Source of the DNA: Saccharum officinarum
Taxonomy: Eukaryota > Streptophyta > Magnoliopsida > Poales > Poaceae
Assembly: GCA_020631735.1 (NCBI GenBank)
Contig: CM036159.1
Span: 97,642,701-97,706,700 of the forward strand
Length of the DNA: 64,000 nucleotides
Reading direction: 5' to 3'
Position numbers and translations under genes: made by a program. The notes under the pieces were generated by a model. It had not been told where the DNA came from. It ran no database searches and saw only the letters and a program-made list of their open reading frames with translations. This document shows positions 32,696 through 44,721 of this stretch, one piece after another. How positions within the stretch are numbered: the stretch's first letter is position 1; every line of letters begins with the position of its first letter.

Positions 32696-33498
32696 AAGGA
32701 TGTCCGGGGTTTGAGGGGAACTCTTGCATATTTTGAGACCTAGAGACATCCTTTGAGCTAGAGAACAACCCTTCCACTCATCTCTTTGCTTAGTTGCACA
32801 TCTTGAGTGAGATTGAGTGAGATTCAAGTGCATTGCTTGAGAGTTGCATTCTAGAGGCACTTGATCTTCGAGTTGCTGTGGATTTCTTGTTACTCTTCCG
32901 TGTTTTCTGACACGGTAGACGGCTTGGAGCAGCGGAGGTGATTGAGCTCACAATTGGAGATTGTTGGAGCCCTCACCAAGTGTTGTAAGGGGTTCTTGAT
33001 CCTTCCCCGCGGGAGTTCGTGAATTGGATACTCTAGTGGAGCTCGTGGCTTGGAGGATATCCATCTTGTGTGCGGTGTACGACGCCCGCCGAGGGCTCGA
33101 CTCTTAATAGTCGATTAGCTCGCGAACCGACAAGTGGGTGTATCGCCACAACGGGGAGTAGCTTGCCGGGAAGCAAGTGAACCTCGGGATAAATTCTTGT
33201 GTCATTCTCTTCCCGAGGATTTTTCTTGTGTGATTGATTGATTGGTACTTCTCATCTCTACACGGCGGTATAATCACTCGAAGCTCTTCTCTCGTATTAC
33301 TTCTTGTTTCTAGCTTGTAGTTGTTGTTGTGTTTAGTGGATAGCCTTGTACTAGACTTGTGTAGGTGGCTTGCTTAATTAGTTAGAGCTAGTGCTTTTGC
33401 TTCGCCACCTTTCGTACTAACTTGTGGTTAATTAATTCTTGTAGAAGTTTTAAATAGGCTATTCACCCCCCCTCTAGCCATTTGGACCTTACAGTAGC

Positions 33499-34459
33499 CA
33501 ATATATCTCCTCTTGTTCTAGCATCAATTCTAATCGGACCATTATCTCCTTCTGTGATTCAGCATTTGTTTCAGTCATTGGGCCCCTTCTTAATCTCTCC
33601 AGCTCTCTCTTAAGATCAGCCATTCTTTTTTTAGGTTTTTTTGAAAACCTCTTTATCCCATTTATGCAAATCCTCATGAACATCACTTATCTTCTCTGAG
33701 AAAGTTGGACCCTCCCCACTGGCTTTTGCTCTAGCCCATGCAACCTTTATCATCTCTTCTATTGTGTCTTCCTGATGCCAATGTGCTTCAAATCTCTTCT
33801 TACTTCCTCCCCTTTGGATCGGAGTGAGATAATTAGTATCCATCAGAATAGGCTTGTGGTCAGATCGAATCATTTCACTATTGATCAATGTTGCTTGGGG
33901 AAACAAATTTGACCACTGCATATTTGCCATGGCCCTATCCAATCTCTCTCTGATTTGACCTCTCTGCCATGTAAAAATGTCACCCGTGAAGCCCATATCA
34001 TTTAGTTCACACTCCGACAACACATGATGAAAAGCTTGCAATTGCCTTTGTGTCCTTGGTCTCCCTCCTTCCTTCTCTAAATTATATAGTATCTCATTAA
34101 AATCCCCCATAATCAGCCATGGTGCCAACAGATCTTGCTTAATTGATCTGATAGCTTCCCATGTTCTTCCTTTCTGGCTCCAATTCGGCTCCCCGTAAAT
34201 ACTAGTAAATCTTGACCCTCCATCATCTTCAATTATGACATCAATATAATACTTTGTTATGTCTTGCATCCGAATGTTGATTTCCTCCTTCCATAGCAAC
34301 AACAATCCTCCACTCATCCCGTCACTCTCATGAACCAGCATCTTATCAAAGCCAGCTCTCCTTCTCAAATTGCCTGCCTTTTCATTATCCAAGTGTGTCA
34401 AACAGAAAAAACACATCTAGATTTAAATGCTTTCGACAATTCCAGGCTAGGAGTTTCAT
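33499..34459 (-). pseudogene. LINE-1 ORF2 start and endonuclease domain
   Basis: ORF2 begins at the ATG 34459-34457 with MKLLAWNCR, the usual plant L1 start. A deletion of about 25 residues and a shift follow. The AP-like endonuclease then reads DGMSGGLLLLWKEEINI, WLIMGDFNEILYNLEKEGGR, FTWQRGQIRERLDRAMAN and MIRSDHKPILMD, so GDFN and SDHxP motifs are intact. This enzyme nicks target DNA to prime reverse transcription. The frame continues to 33631, shifts, and reaches the solo LTR at 33498. Confidence 0.9.
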
Positions 34460-34977
34460 TGTGCCCGACCACTCTCCTTGAAGGAGAGCGCCGATCGTGC
34501 ATTAGGATTTTCTTGGTTCTTCACCTCGCCATCTTCACTTCTTCTAGGCCTCTTCTTTTCTTGTTCTGCTATTGGGCTAATAGTAGCGTTCTTTGCACTT
34601 TGGTACTCTAGCAGGTTTGTTTGTGCTAGGTTCATGAGCCCTTGTGCATCCCCTTCCTTTTCTTTCGCCGCCTGATCATCTTCTCCATCAGCATCCGTCC
34701 CCAAAGATATATCCATATCATATGGTTCTTCTTCGAAACCCCCTCCATGACCAGCTCCTCTTCGACACCCTCGTCCTCTCCCTCCACCACGTCCTCCATG
34801 GTCCTCCCTCATCGGCGCCACGACCATGTATGGAACTCTCAGCCAATCACCCTAGTCACATGTTTTTTTGGATGGACACCATCTTCACATTCTGAGACCT
34901 CATGGCCTAAGCATCCACAAAAGAAACAGAAGCTAGGTAACTTCTCATACTGTACTAGGCACATCATACGATCCTTG
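34456..34977 (-). pseudogene. LINE-1 ORF1, C-terminal part with zinc knuckle
   Basis: On the minus strand, beginning at the element B insertion: LPSFCFFCGCLGHEVSEC gives a CCHC knuckle (C-x2-C-x4-H-x4-C) at about 34930-34873, typical of plant L1 ORF1 nucleic-acid-binding proteins. A Gly/Arg-rich and acidic tail follows (GGRGGGRGRGCRRGAGHGGG). The stop TGA at 34458-34456 overlaps the ORF2 ATG. Confidence 0.82.
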
Positions 34978-34982
34978 AGTGT
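34978..34982. repeat. Target-site duplication AGTGT, left copy
   Basis: AGTGT at 34978-34982 recurs at 47632-47636, flanking element B exactly. Confidence 0.93.
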
Positions 34983-35798
34983 TGTTGACATCATTTTTTA
35001 GCACGTGTCAAGATGGTCAGGAAGGGCTAATCAGCAGAGGAAAGATTATTGTGTAGATTGATAGCTGATGAAAATGAGTTTGCTTATGAGTGGTAGCGGC
35101 GTATGGGTTCAAATTGAAATGTTGCTAATAAGGTTAAGGGTATTATTGCCAATGCCGATGAAAGATGGTTTGAAGACTGCTGCCGATGAAACAGGGAATG
35201 TACCGATGGAAGGAACTTGAAGGCTGCTGCCGATGGAACAGGGATTGTGCCGATGGAACAGGGATTGTGCCGATAAAAAGGAGGTCGATGAGAATACCAT
35301 CATAACTGAGGCGGACTATGGAATAAGATAGGAGTTAATTTCCTTATATACGTTTATTAGAGTCTGAGTTGTATCAAAGTCATGTGTTTCCATAGATTTG
35401 GATTTAGTGTCCTAGTCGTATTTGGTTACGTTTCTGTAGATCAGGATATAAATATAGGGTGAAGGGCAATGTAAAAAAAAGAGATCAATCAATACATCAA
35501 AAACAGCTTTTATTCTTATTTACATCTACTTTCGACGACTTCGTCAATTTGTATATTTTTCTTTTTTACGAGTTCTCATTGATTCGGCGAGTTGCATTGC
35601 TCTAGTGCAATCTTCGGCGATCCTCAAGTTCCGCGTGAGTACCTCTTGGCCGTGACTTCCGGGCGTATTGCTGTTGTCAGGACCAAAGTGCTCGTATCTT
35701 CATCCTTGTCGATTAACAGGTCAAATCGACTGGCACGCTTTGGATATCGATTTCGGGTATTAGCCCTTTGTGTTTGCAGATCTACTTTTGCATCAACA
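34983..35798 (+). repeat. 5' LTR of element B
   Basis: TGTTGACATC to TGCATCAACA, 816 bases, with TATAAATA at 35447-35454. It holds a short tandem duplication GCCGATGGAACAGGGATTGT (near 35230-35270). The bases after the LTR (CTTTTGGCACGCCCGGTGGGA, from about 35802) are the candidate PBS region. Confidence 0.94.
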
Positions 35799-35836
35799 CA
35801 TCTTTTGGCACGCCCGGTGGGACAGATCTAGTCAAG

Positions 35837-38730
35837 ATGCTTAATCCTGAGATCGATGCGGGGAACATCATCACGGTAACAGAAGAAGATCTTAAGGACG
35901 ATCAGAAGCAGGCTATGGAGAGGGCTATAGAAGAATACAGACAGCTCTGCTTGAAGTCATTCAGTTTGAACAAAAGTGGACAAGTCATCCAGAAGCAAGA
36001 CTTGCCGTTGCCTCGGCAAGTTACCTTTGATTCTAATCCGGGTAAACTTCAAGAGATGGTTAATTCTGCAGTGAATCATGCTTTAATTAATCATTCCAAT
36101 GTGCTGTCCAATACTGTTCATAATGCTGTGATTCGAACTTTCAAAGAAGGGCAAGCGTCACCTCGTTACGTTGGGCCTGCTTATCATCAACCAGAATCAG
36201 CATCTGCTATTGCTCCATCGGCTCCCCCGGCCGTTGCGGGTATAGAGATTTCTTCTCTTCCAGTATCAGCAGGTTTATCTAACGTACAGTCTTCACCGAT
36301 GCGTCCGGATTCAGCATTATCAGGACGAGTTCAGCTTAATACAGATCTATCAGCATCGGCTTTATCAGGTCCTGTACCACAGAATAATCAGACTCCTGCT
36401 AATTGGTGGGGATATGGTATGCCTCTAGAGCCATCTGTTTTTAACCATGGATCACCTCAAGTGTTTGATGCAACGGGAAAAGCTCCTATGCTATCGGCCG
36501 GTTCACCGATAGCTCAAGTACCCCAATATACTACAGCAACTACTGTACAACCAACTCTAGGAGGTTTCCAGGTGTCTTTGGGTCAAACATCTAGTTCAAG
36601 TCCATCGGCAAATTTGTTACCGATGCAACAGAAGGCTCCAATCGTAAGTCAACCTGGAGTCCAGGTTTTACCTCAAGTTAGTTGTAATTATCCGGCAATG
36701 CCAACAAATTACCAACCATCGGCAAATTTTGTACCGATGAACGCTAATAATTGGCCAGGGCAGTTTCCCACTCAACATTCAGTTCAGCCAAATCAGCAAG
36801 CCACAGGTGTTCATCAAGGTCACATGCATGCTGGTTTTCAGAATCAAGCATCGGCAGCTCAACCGATGAACCCTTTTCAGCAGGTTAATGGACCACAGAT
36901 AGTGACAAATATGCCAATTGCTGGAGATCGTGGGCCACAAAGGTATGCAGAAGGGTATCAGCAAGTACCTCCAGTGGAGATTCAACCATGTCGTCAACAA
37001 GATGTTGATGCTTTTTGGGCCGATAAAATAGCAGAAATTATGAAGGATCAGTTTGGGATCAAGCCCAAAGTTAATACCTATTCTTATCGGACTCCGTATC
37101 CTCCGGCATATGATTTAATTCCTCTCCCAAATCGTTACAAGGTGCCAGATTTCACTAAGTTTTCTAGGCAGGACGATACATCAACCATGGAGCATGTTAA
37201 TCGTTTTATTATTCAATATGGAGAGGCAGCTTGTAGAGATGAATTGAGAGTTCGTTTGTTTTCATCATCTCTATCTGGATTAGCATTTACATGGTTTATC
37301 TCACTACCGCCAAATTCTATTATTACTTGGGCTGATCTGGAAAAGCAATTTCATAAGTATTTCTTTGCTGGAGTTCATGAAAAGAAGCTTACCGATTTGG
37401 TAAAGATGAAACAGCGCAATGATGAATCGGTAGAAGGCTTTGTGCAAAGGCTACGAGATGTAAAGAACAAATGTTATAGCCTGGTGTTGGATGATCGGCA
37501 GCTTGCCGATTTGGCCTTTCAGGGATTGTTGCCACACCTTAAGGACAGATATGCTTCTCAGGAGTTCGAAAGCCTAAGTCATCTAGTGCAAAGAATTTCT
37601 GATCAAGACACTAGGGTTTTTGAACCTAAAAGGAATTGGAATAAGAAAGTTTCATTTGTCGAAGAAGTAGAAGATTCTGATTCGGATGAAGAACCAGTTA
37701 TCGGTTTGGCTGAGTGGGTTAAGAATAAAAAGCCGATATCTTGTCCCTTTGGTCACAAAGAGCCAGAGAAGTTTACTTTCGACGTCACCAAAGCCGATAA
37801 GATATTTGATCTTTTACTTCAGGAGAGCCAGATTAAGTTGTCACCTAATCATGTGATCCCATCGGCGGAAGAGTTGAAGCATATGCTGTATTGTAAATGG
37901 CATAATGCAACTTCACACAGTACAAATGAGTGCAAAGTATTTAGACAACAATTACAGTTAGCTATTGAGTCTGGGAGAATAAAATTTGGCAATTCCAAGA
38001 TTCAGAAGCCAATGAAAATTGATCAACATCCTTTTCCAGCAAATATGTTGGATACTGAAGGTAAAATTAAGGTGTTGACATCGAAAGCTGCTAAAAAGAA
38101 TGTATCAGTAGATCCCCAACATCGGATAACTACCGATAATGCAAAAGGCAAGGGGCTATTGACAGAAGGTGGCAGTTCTAGAAAGCCTCCTCGATCTAGC
38201 ATCATGATTACTCAACAAAGACAACAGGAAGGCTGGCGTCAGCGAAGGGACCGATATCAACAACAGCAAGAAGAAAGACGTCAAGAAGAGTGGAATCGAC
38301 ATAAGGATCATTGGAATTATCCGTTTTTTATTCATTGTTGGGAGGAAGGTATTAAGTTACCTACTGTTGAAGATTACCCAGAGTGCAATGGTTATTATAG
38401 AGTTAATCGTCCTGTAAGAAGATTTCAATCTGGTAATCAAGGTTTGTCCATTAATGAGCCGATCAGAAGGAGAGCATCAGTATATGATCGGCTAGGGGCA
38501 GGCTCAATGTACATGAAAGGCTTGGTAAACACGTTGCATATTTTTCGAGAAACCAAGAGGAACTTAAAGAGATGGCAAATACAAGAGTTCTTGATGAAGA
38601 AATATTTTACAGGGATCCTAATATACGTCGTGTGGAGACAACCAAGACCTATCAGCCAGTGTGGAAAACTAAACTTCCTCAATGGTGTCCAGAGGGTTTG
38701 ACAAAGACACAGAAGAGGAAAATACAGTGA
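35837..38730 (+). pseudogene. gag: Gag of element B
   Basis: The long frame starts at the ATG 35837 (MLNPEID) and runs to 38701, about 954 residues. A Pro/Gln/Ser-rich N-terminal half precedes the capsid domain (about 37080-37620: YKVPDFTKFSRQDD, LSGLAFTWFISLPPNSIITW, ESVEGFVQRLRDVKNKCY). A conserved Cys/His part follows (MLYCKWHNATSHSTNECKVF at about 37890-37950). Near 38520-38590 the coding text moves to another frame (RVLDEEIFYRDPNIRRVETT) and meets a TGA at 38728-38730. Hence one frameshift and one stop before protease. The rest is unusually well kept. Confidence 0.87.
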
Positions 38731-38789
38731 GAGCGTCAAAAAGACTTTTACCAAGAAGAAAGTCCCTCCAATAAGAAATCTGGTAATCA

Positions 38790-39650
38790 GCAGTGGCAGA
38801 TAAGGCACAAAAATAAAGGCCTATCGGCAGATGTCAATATGGTGTTTATGTTGCTGATGGAATTTTTGGCTCTATCTGATAGCGAAGAAGAAGTTTTTTC
38901 TCTGACCAAATAGCTCAATTAACACTAGATCCAATGATGGCTATTTTTGAGAAACCTACCGATGATGAGAGACAACACCTCAAGGCTTTGTTTGTAAAAG
39001 GCAGAGTTGATGGGCAGCATGTATCTAAGATACTTATTGATGGAGGAGCTGCAATTAATATTATGCCTTATGTGATGTATCAGAAGCTTGGTAAGGGAGA
39101 TCAAGACTTAACTAAGACTGATATGATGCTAAAGGACTTTGAAGGCAATGTATCACCAGCTAAAGGGGCAGTGTGTGTTGAATTAACCATCGGCAGTAAA
39201 ACCTTACCGACAACTTTCTTTGTTATTAATGGCAAGGGTGCATATACTCTGCTTTTAGGAAGGGATTGGATTCATGCTAATTGTTGTGTTCCTTCTACAA
39301 TGCATCAGTGTCTTATACAATGGGTTGGAGACAAAATTGAAGTTGTTCCTGGTGATTCTTCTTATATCATCGCATCGGCAGAATCAGACACTTATGAGCG
39401 AACTAGGTGCATATCAGGAGAAGCTTGGGAAAAAGAGTTCCTCAAAGTTGCCAATTACGAAATTCTACCGATCCAAGCAGTCGGTTCTGAAGAAGAGTTT
39501 TAATGGATAGATTTGTCAATGATGGAAAATTAGGTCAAGGATTTACATCGGCAGATGATTTAATAGAAGTAGATATTGGTGAAGGCGATGGGCCAAGGTC
39601 CATTTTTATTAGCGCTAAGTTAAATTCCAAGTGTAAACAGTAACTAGTTG
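38790..39650 (+). pseudogene. Aspartic protease of element B
   Basis: Frame 38934-39503 holds ILIDGGAAINIMPYVMYQKL, the Tat-type protease active site (D-G-G-A), then TFFVINGKGAYTLLLGRDWI. Upstream DSEEEV text is cut by stops at about 38911-38920. It releases Gag and Pol proteins from the polyprotein. The link to RT is broken by the stop at 39501-39503 and another near 39640. Confidence 0.86.
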
Positions 39651-39652
39651 AT

Positions 39653-40999
39653 TTGTTAAAGGAATATAAAGATTGTTTTGCTTGGGATTATACTGAAATG
39701 CCTGGGTTAGACCGATCTATAGTTGAACATCGGTTGCCTATTAAATCTGGATTTCGGCCACATCAGCAGCCGGCACGCCGCTGCAATCCTAATATACTTC
39801 CTGATATTAAGGCCGAAATAACTAAATTAATTGAGGCAAAGTTTATTCGGCAGTGTCGATATGCAGAGTGGATTTCTAATGTGGTTCCTATATACAAGAA
39901 AAATGGGAAACTTCGTGTTTGTATTGATTTCAGGAATCTCAATAAGGCCACACCGATGGATGGTTACCCAATACCGATTGCTGATTTGTTGATTGATGCT
40001 GCAGCAGGGCATCAGATTATCAGTTTCATGGATGGTAATGCAGGTTATAATCAAATATTCATGGCTCAAGAAGATATTTCTAAGACTGCTTTTAGATGTC
40101 CAGGACATGTGGGATTATTTGAGTGGATAGTTATGACATTTGGTTTGAAAAATGCCGGTGCTACTTATCAAAGAGCTATGAACTTTATTTTCCATGAATA
40201 TATCGGCACGTTGGTGAAAATCTACATTGATGACATAGTGATTAAGTCCGGAGACATCACAAAGCATCTAACCGATCTATAGAAGATATTGGAGTGCACA
40301 AGAAAACATGGATTAAAGATGAATCCTAATAAATGTACATTTGGTGTATCGGCAGGACAATTCTTGGGTTTTATGGTGCATCAGCGGGGTATTGAAATTA
40401 GTAGAAAATCTATTGAGGCAATCAACAAGATTGTTGCTCCTGCCGATAAAACTGAATTACAATCCTTGATCGGTAAGATTAATTTCATCAGAAGATTCAT
40501 ATCTAATTTGTTGGATAAGATCAAGGCTTTCAGTCCATTATTGAAATTGAAAGCCAATCAGGAATTTAAATGGGGGGATGAACAACAGTTAGCCTTAGAT
40601 GAAATTAAGAGTTATTTAACAAATCCTCCAGTGTTAGTTCCACCCCAACATGGAAAACCTTTCAGATTGTATTTATCAACTGAAGATACTGTTATCGGTT
40701 CAGCTCTTATTCAAGAATTTGAAGGAAAGGAGCGTGTTATCTATTATTTGAGCAGACGGTTAATAGATGCTGAAACCAGGTATTCAGCCATTGAGAAATT
40801 ATGTCTATGTTTATACTTTTCTTGTATTAAGCTGAGACATTATTTACTATCGGCTGAATGTACTGTCATATGCAAAGATAACGTGGTCAAGTATATGCTG
40901 TCAATGCCGATACTGAATGGTAGGATTGGTAAATAGATTTTAGCATTATCAGAATTTGACCTATGTTATGAATCGGCTAAGGCAGTTAAAGGACAGGTT
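39653..40999 (+). pseudogene. Reverse transcriptase and RNase H of element B
   Basis: RT shows DCFAWDYTEMPGL, LRVCIDFRNLNKATPMDGYP, SFMDGNAGYNQI, VMTFGLKNAGATYQRAMN and an intact YIDDIVIKSG catalytic box (near 40226). A TAG at 40280-40282 splits the thumb, and a TAG at 40934-40936 (Trp expected) ends the RNase H-like region (RLYLSTEDTVIGSALIQEF, then VIYYLSRRLIDAETRYSAIE). In Tat elements this first RNase H is usually degenerate, and here it also lacks the usual DAS-type Asp (STE). Confidence 0.9.
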
Positions 41000-41480
41000 A
41001 TGGCCGATTTCGTTACTCAACATTGCAACACGGTGGATTCTCTGGAAATTGCTCCGTGGACACTTTTCTTTGATGGGTCTACTTGTGGTGAAGGGGCAGG
41101 CATTGATATCGTAATAATTTTCCCTCAGGGGAAGAAGTATGAGTTCTCATTGCCGATTGTTGCTACATCGACAAACAATTAAGCTGAGTACCAAGCCCTG
41201 ATAAAAGGGTTAGAATTGCTCAAGGAAGTACATACTGATGCTATTGAGATCTTTGGTGATTCTATGTTAGTTATAAATCAGTTGACTGGGATTTATGAAT
41301 GCCGAAGTGAAATTCTAATTTCATATCATGAAAAGTGTTTGAGATTATTAAAAGGGTTCAGGAGTTTTCATCTGGAACATATTTCTCGGATGCATAATGA
41401 AGAGGCTAACCGATTGGCTCAGCATGCTTCAGGATATCAACCTGTTCAAGAAGTATTAATATCAGCAGCTGATACCGATG
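41000..41480 (+). pseudogene. Second, archaeal-type RNase H of element B
   Basis: WTLFFDGSTCGEGAGIDIVI, then EYQALIKGLELLKEV, IFGDSMLVINQLTGIYEC and HISRMHNEEANRLAQHAS: the Asp, Glu, Asp and distal residues of an active RNase H of the type gained by the Tat lineage. A TAA at 41180-41182 sits just before AEYQAL. Its presence next to the degenerate first RNase H supports the lineage call. Confidence 0.88.
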
Positions 41481-42329
41481 ACTGGAGGAAGGAAATTATT
41501 GATTATTTAAAGAATCCATCTAAAAAGGTTGAAAGACGTATAAGGTTCCAAGCTACCAAGTATGTACTCCTCGATGATGAATTGTATTACCGTACCATAG
41601 ATGAAGTTTTACTCAGGTGTGTTAGCATAGAGGAATCAAAAGGCCTGATGGGTGAAATTCATGAAGGAGTATATGGGGCTCATCAGTCAGCCTTCAAGAT
41701 GAAATGGATGATCAGAAGAAATGGATATTATTGGCCGACTATTCTTGAAGATTGTTTTAAATATTTTAAAGGATGTCAGGAATGTCAGAAATTTGGTAAT
41801 ATTCAAAGGGCACCCGCATCGGCTATGAACCCTATAATTAAGCCTTGGCTGTTCCGGGGTTGGGCTATTGATCTCATCGGTCAGATTTATCCACCATCGA
41901 GTAAATGGCATAAGTTTATTCTGGTTGCTACCGATTATTTCACAAAGTGGGTTGAAGCAATTCCTTTAAAAAAGGTGACATCGGCTAATATGATTGATTT
42001 TGTGAAGGAGCATATTGTTTACCGATTTGGCATCCCTCAAACCATCACTACCGATCAGGGCACTATGTTTACATCGGGTGAATTTGATGAGTTTGCTATA
42101 GGAATGGGGATTAAAGTTTTGAATTCTTCACCGTATTATGCCCAGGCTAATGGTCAGGCTGAAGCATCTAATAAAGGAATTATCAAGCTCATTAAGCGCA
42201 AGATTAAAGAGTATCCTAAGAAGTGGCATACAGTATTAAATGAAGCTTTGTGGTCATATCGGATGGCGTGTCATGGTGCAACCAAGGTAACACCTTATCA
42301 GTTGGTGTATGGACACGATGCAGTCTTAC

Positions 42330-42334
42330 CTTGG
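42330..42334. repeat. Target-site duplication CTTGG, left copy
   Basis: CTTGG at 42330-42334 recurs at 44245-44249 on the other side of solo LTR b. Confidence 0.92.
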
Positions 42335-44244
42335 TGAAAGGTCTTGATGGCTAGAGGGGGGGTGAATAGCCTATTAAAATTTTCTACAAAGACAAGCTAA
42401 ACAAGTTTATCAATAAAACAAATAGCGAGATGCGAGTTTTGCTTAGCCTACGGGGTGTTTGCAAGCCACCTAACCAATTCACAATTCTAATAAATTTGCA
42501 CTCAACCGCACAAGTCGACTACAACTAAAACTAGCTAGCTACACAAGCTAAGAGATACACTAACAAGCTAGCAAGGTAACTAAGAAATTAATACAAGAGA
42601 GAGTTAGGAGGATATCACCGAGGGGCGAAGTATTGAGCCAACCTATAAATATGATCAAGAGATGAATACCACAATATACAACCACCGGGATCGATCAAAC
42701 ACAATAAGAATGATGACACGAAGATTTATCCCGAGGTTCACGTGCTTGCCGGCACGCTAGTCCCCGTTGTGTCCCTCTTCACCACGTGGTTCGGTGGCTA
42801 ATCGGTCACACACCGAGCCTCTCAAAAGGCACCACAAGAACCTACCAAATGGCAAAAGGTTGCAATGACACGAGCAATTCACTAATGTTGCCTTTGGCGC
42901 TTCGCCGAGGTAGGCACAAACCCCTCACAATCACCGGAGGTGGCAAAGAACAAACACCAACTCTTGCCAACGCCTCCAAGCTGCTCCAAGCCGTCTAGGT
43001 GGCGGCAACCACCAAGAGAAACAAGAATCCCGCAGCAAATCAACCACCAAGTGCCAACTAGATGCTATCTCACAATGCAAATGCACTTGGATCACTCAAT
43101 CTCACTTCGAATATGCAAAGAAGCAAGAGAGATGAGTGGGAGGGGAGTTGCTTAGCTCAAAGTGCTCACAAGTATATCAAAATATTCGAGAGTGAGAGCC
43201 TTGAGCCGTCCAACGAGTATTTATAGACGTACCCCTTCGAATATAGCCGTTAGAAACTTGAAACAGCCGAAGTCGCGTTGACCGGACGCGCCGGTCCAAC
43301 TGACCGGACGCGCCGGTCGCGCAACGGCTAGTTTCGCGAAGCACCGACCGGACGCGCCGGTCACAACAACCGGACGCGCTGGTCACGACCGGACGCACCG
43401 GTCCCGTAACTGACCGGACGCGCTGGTCAACCCTGAGCCGCGCACAACGAACCAGCGACCGGACGCGCTGAAGAACTGACCGGACGCCACAGTGCCCGCG
43501 TCCGGTCGGAGTCCAGTAAGCTCCCTGGACGACCGGACGCGTCCGGTCGCCTGTGACCGGACGCGCCTCGCGTCCGATCAAACAACTGAAAAACGCGCAG
43601 ATACTGGACATTGACCGGACGCGTCCGGTCACACCGTGACCGCGTTCGGTGCAGCGTCCGGTCACCATTGTGACCTCCGTTCGCTTCCGTTTCTTTTTCT
43701 GACTTCCGGCGTAGTGGAAAATAGGCATTTCATATCCCCGAAATCGCCTGAATCCCGCGCTCGCACGCTCGGCGGGAGGGAGAGAAGACCCCAAACCCTC
43801 TCTACCGCTCAAACTCCAACGCCGTCGTAAATGTGCTAACATCACCAAGTGATCATCACCATGTGCATGTGTGTTAGCATTTTCACAATCATTTTTCGAG
43901 GCGTTATTAGTTCTATCCAAATGCATATGACATGAAATGCACACCTAGAGGCACTTAGGAGTTCAATAGCCGCGTCATTCCCCTCTTTATAGTACGGCTA
44001 TCTATCCTATAATGTAACCACACCCACTAGGTGTCTTGGTTACTAAAACACAACCCTTAAGCATATACCTTTGCCTTGATCACATAGGGTTGCGTCCAAA
44101 TCCAAGTGTGGCCATCATGATCACCATGTCCATCTTGCCACCAACCTTGGAATGTACTAATCCTCATATGCTACATACAACTTAGGCATAGGATTAGTAC
44201 TTAGGCATTGTCACTAATTACCAACACCAAACATAGGACTTTCA
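42335..44244 (-). mobile_element. Solo LTR b, Sirevirus-type, inverted, 1910 bases
   Basis: Same family as solo LTR a in the opposite orientation: CTAGAGGGGGGGTGAATAG near its left end is the reverse complement of the CCCCCCCTCTAG end. TATA box (TATAAATA, minus strand) at 43218-43225 and a palindrome array at 43265-43680. Plus-strand text starts TGAAAGG and ends CTTTCA. It lacks internal genes, so it is a solo LTR. It interrupts the integrase of element B. Confidence 0.92.
43265..43680 (-). repeat. Palindrome array of solo LTR b
   Basis: About ten GACCGGAC half-sites on the plus strand. The full GACCGGACGCGTCCGGTC palindrome occurs near 43531 and 43613, and the shortened GACCGGACGCGCCGGTC form several times near 43279-43360. 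The shortened form is not prominent in solo LTR a. Confidence 0.9.
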
Positions 44245-44721
44245 CTTGGGAGATTAAAATTGGTTCTAGGCGAATACGCTCTCAAGATCAATTGACAGCC
44301 GATGATTATGATATCCTTATGAAGGATGAGTTGGAAGATGTAGCAGGTCATCGGTTAAAAGCTTTAGTTAGCATCGAGGAGAATAAGAAAAGAGTAGCTA
44401 GATGGTATGACAAGTAGGTGAAGGTAAAGGAATTTGTCGATGGAGAATTGGTTTGGAAGTTGATTTTACCGATTGGGACTAAAAGTTCTAAGTTTGGCAA
44501 ATGGTCACCTAATTGGGAAGGTCCATATCGGATAAATCAATCTGTTCCTGGTAATGCATATATTCTTGAAACTCTTGAAGGAGTTGTATTTCCTAGAGCA
44601 TTAAATAGAAAATATTTAAAGAAATATTACCCTAGTGTCTGAATGGATGCATAAAAGAGTAATTGCCGATAACAATCCTATCGGCTAGAGTCAAAACAAA
44701 GTATCAATCATTGCCGATGCG

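Larger units (their letters stand above)
31623..33493 (+). mobile_element. Solo LTR a, Sirevirus-type Ty1-copia, 1871 bases
   Basis: Starts TGAAAACCC, ends CCTTACA, and has a 5-base TSD (GTAGC). No internal domain is present, so this is a solo LTR left by LTR-LTR recombination. The right end carries TTCACCCCCCCTCTAG near 33460, typical of Sireviruses. It holds a palindrome array at 32250-32640 and a TATA box at 32688. A second, inverted copy of the family is at 42335-44244. The ORF 32251-32664 is only the array read as protein. Confidence 0.93.
41481..44642 (+). pseudogene. Integrase of element B, interrupted by a solo LTR
   Basis: The zinc-binding HHCC is intact (HEGVYGAHQSAFKMKWM, then CQECQKFG, about 41660-41800). 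The DDE core is intact: AIDLIG at 41866, TDQGTMF at 42053 and GQAEASNKG at 42153. At 42334 the frame is cut by solo LTR b and resumes at 44250 (IKIGSRRI, ADDYDILMKDELEDVAGHRL). A TAG at 44415-44417 follows, then a C-terminal module (GKWSPNWEGPYRINQSVPGN, AYILETLEGV) ending at TGA 44640-44642. No chromodomain, as expected for Tat. Confidence 0.92.
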
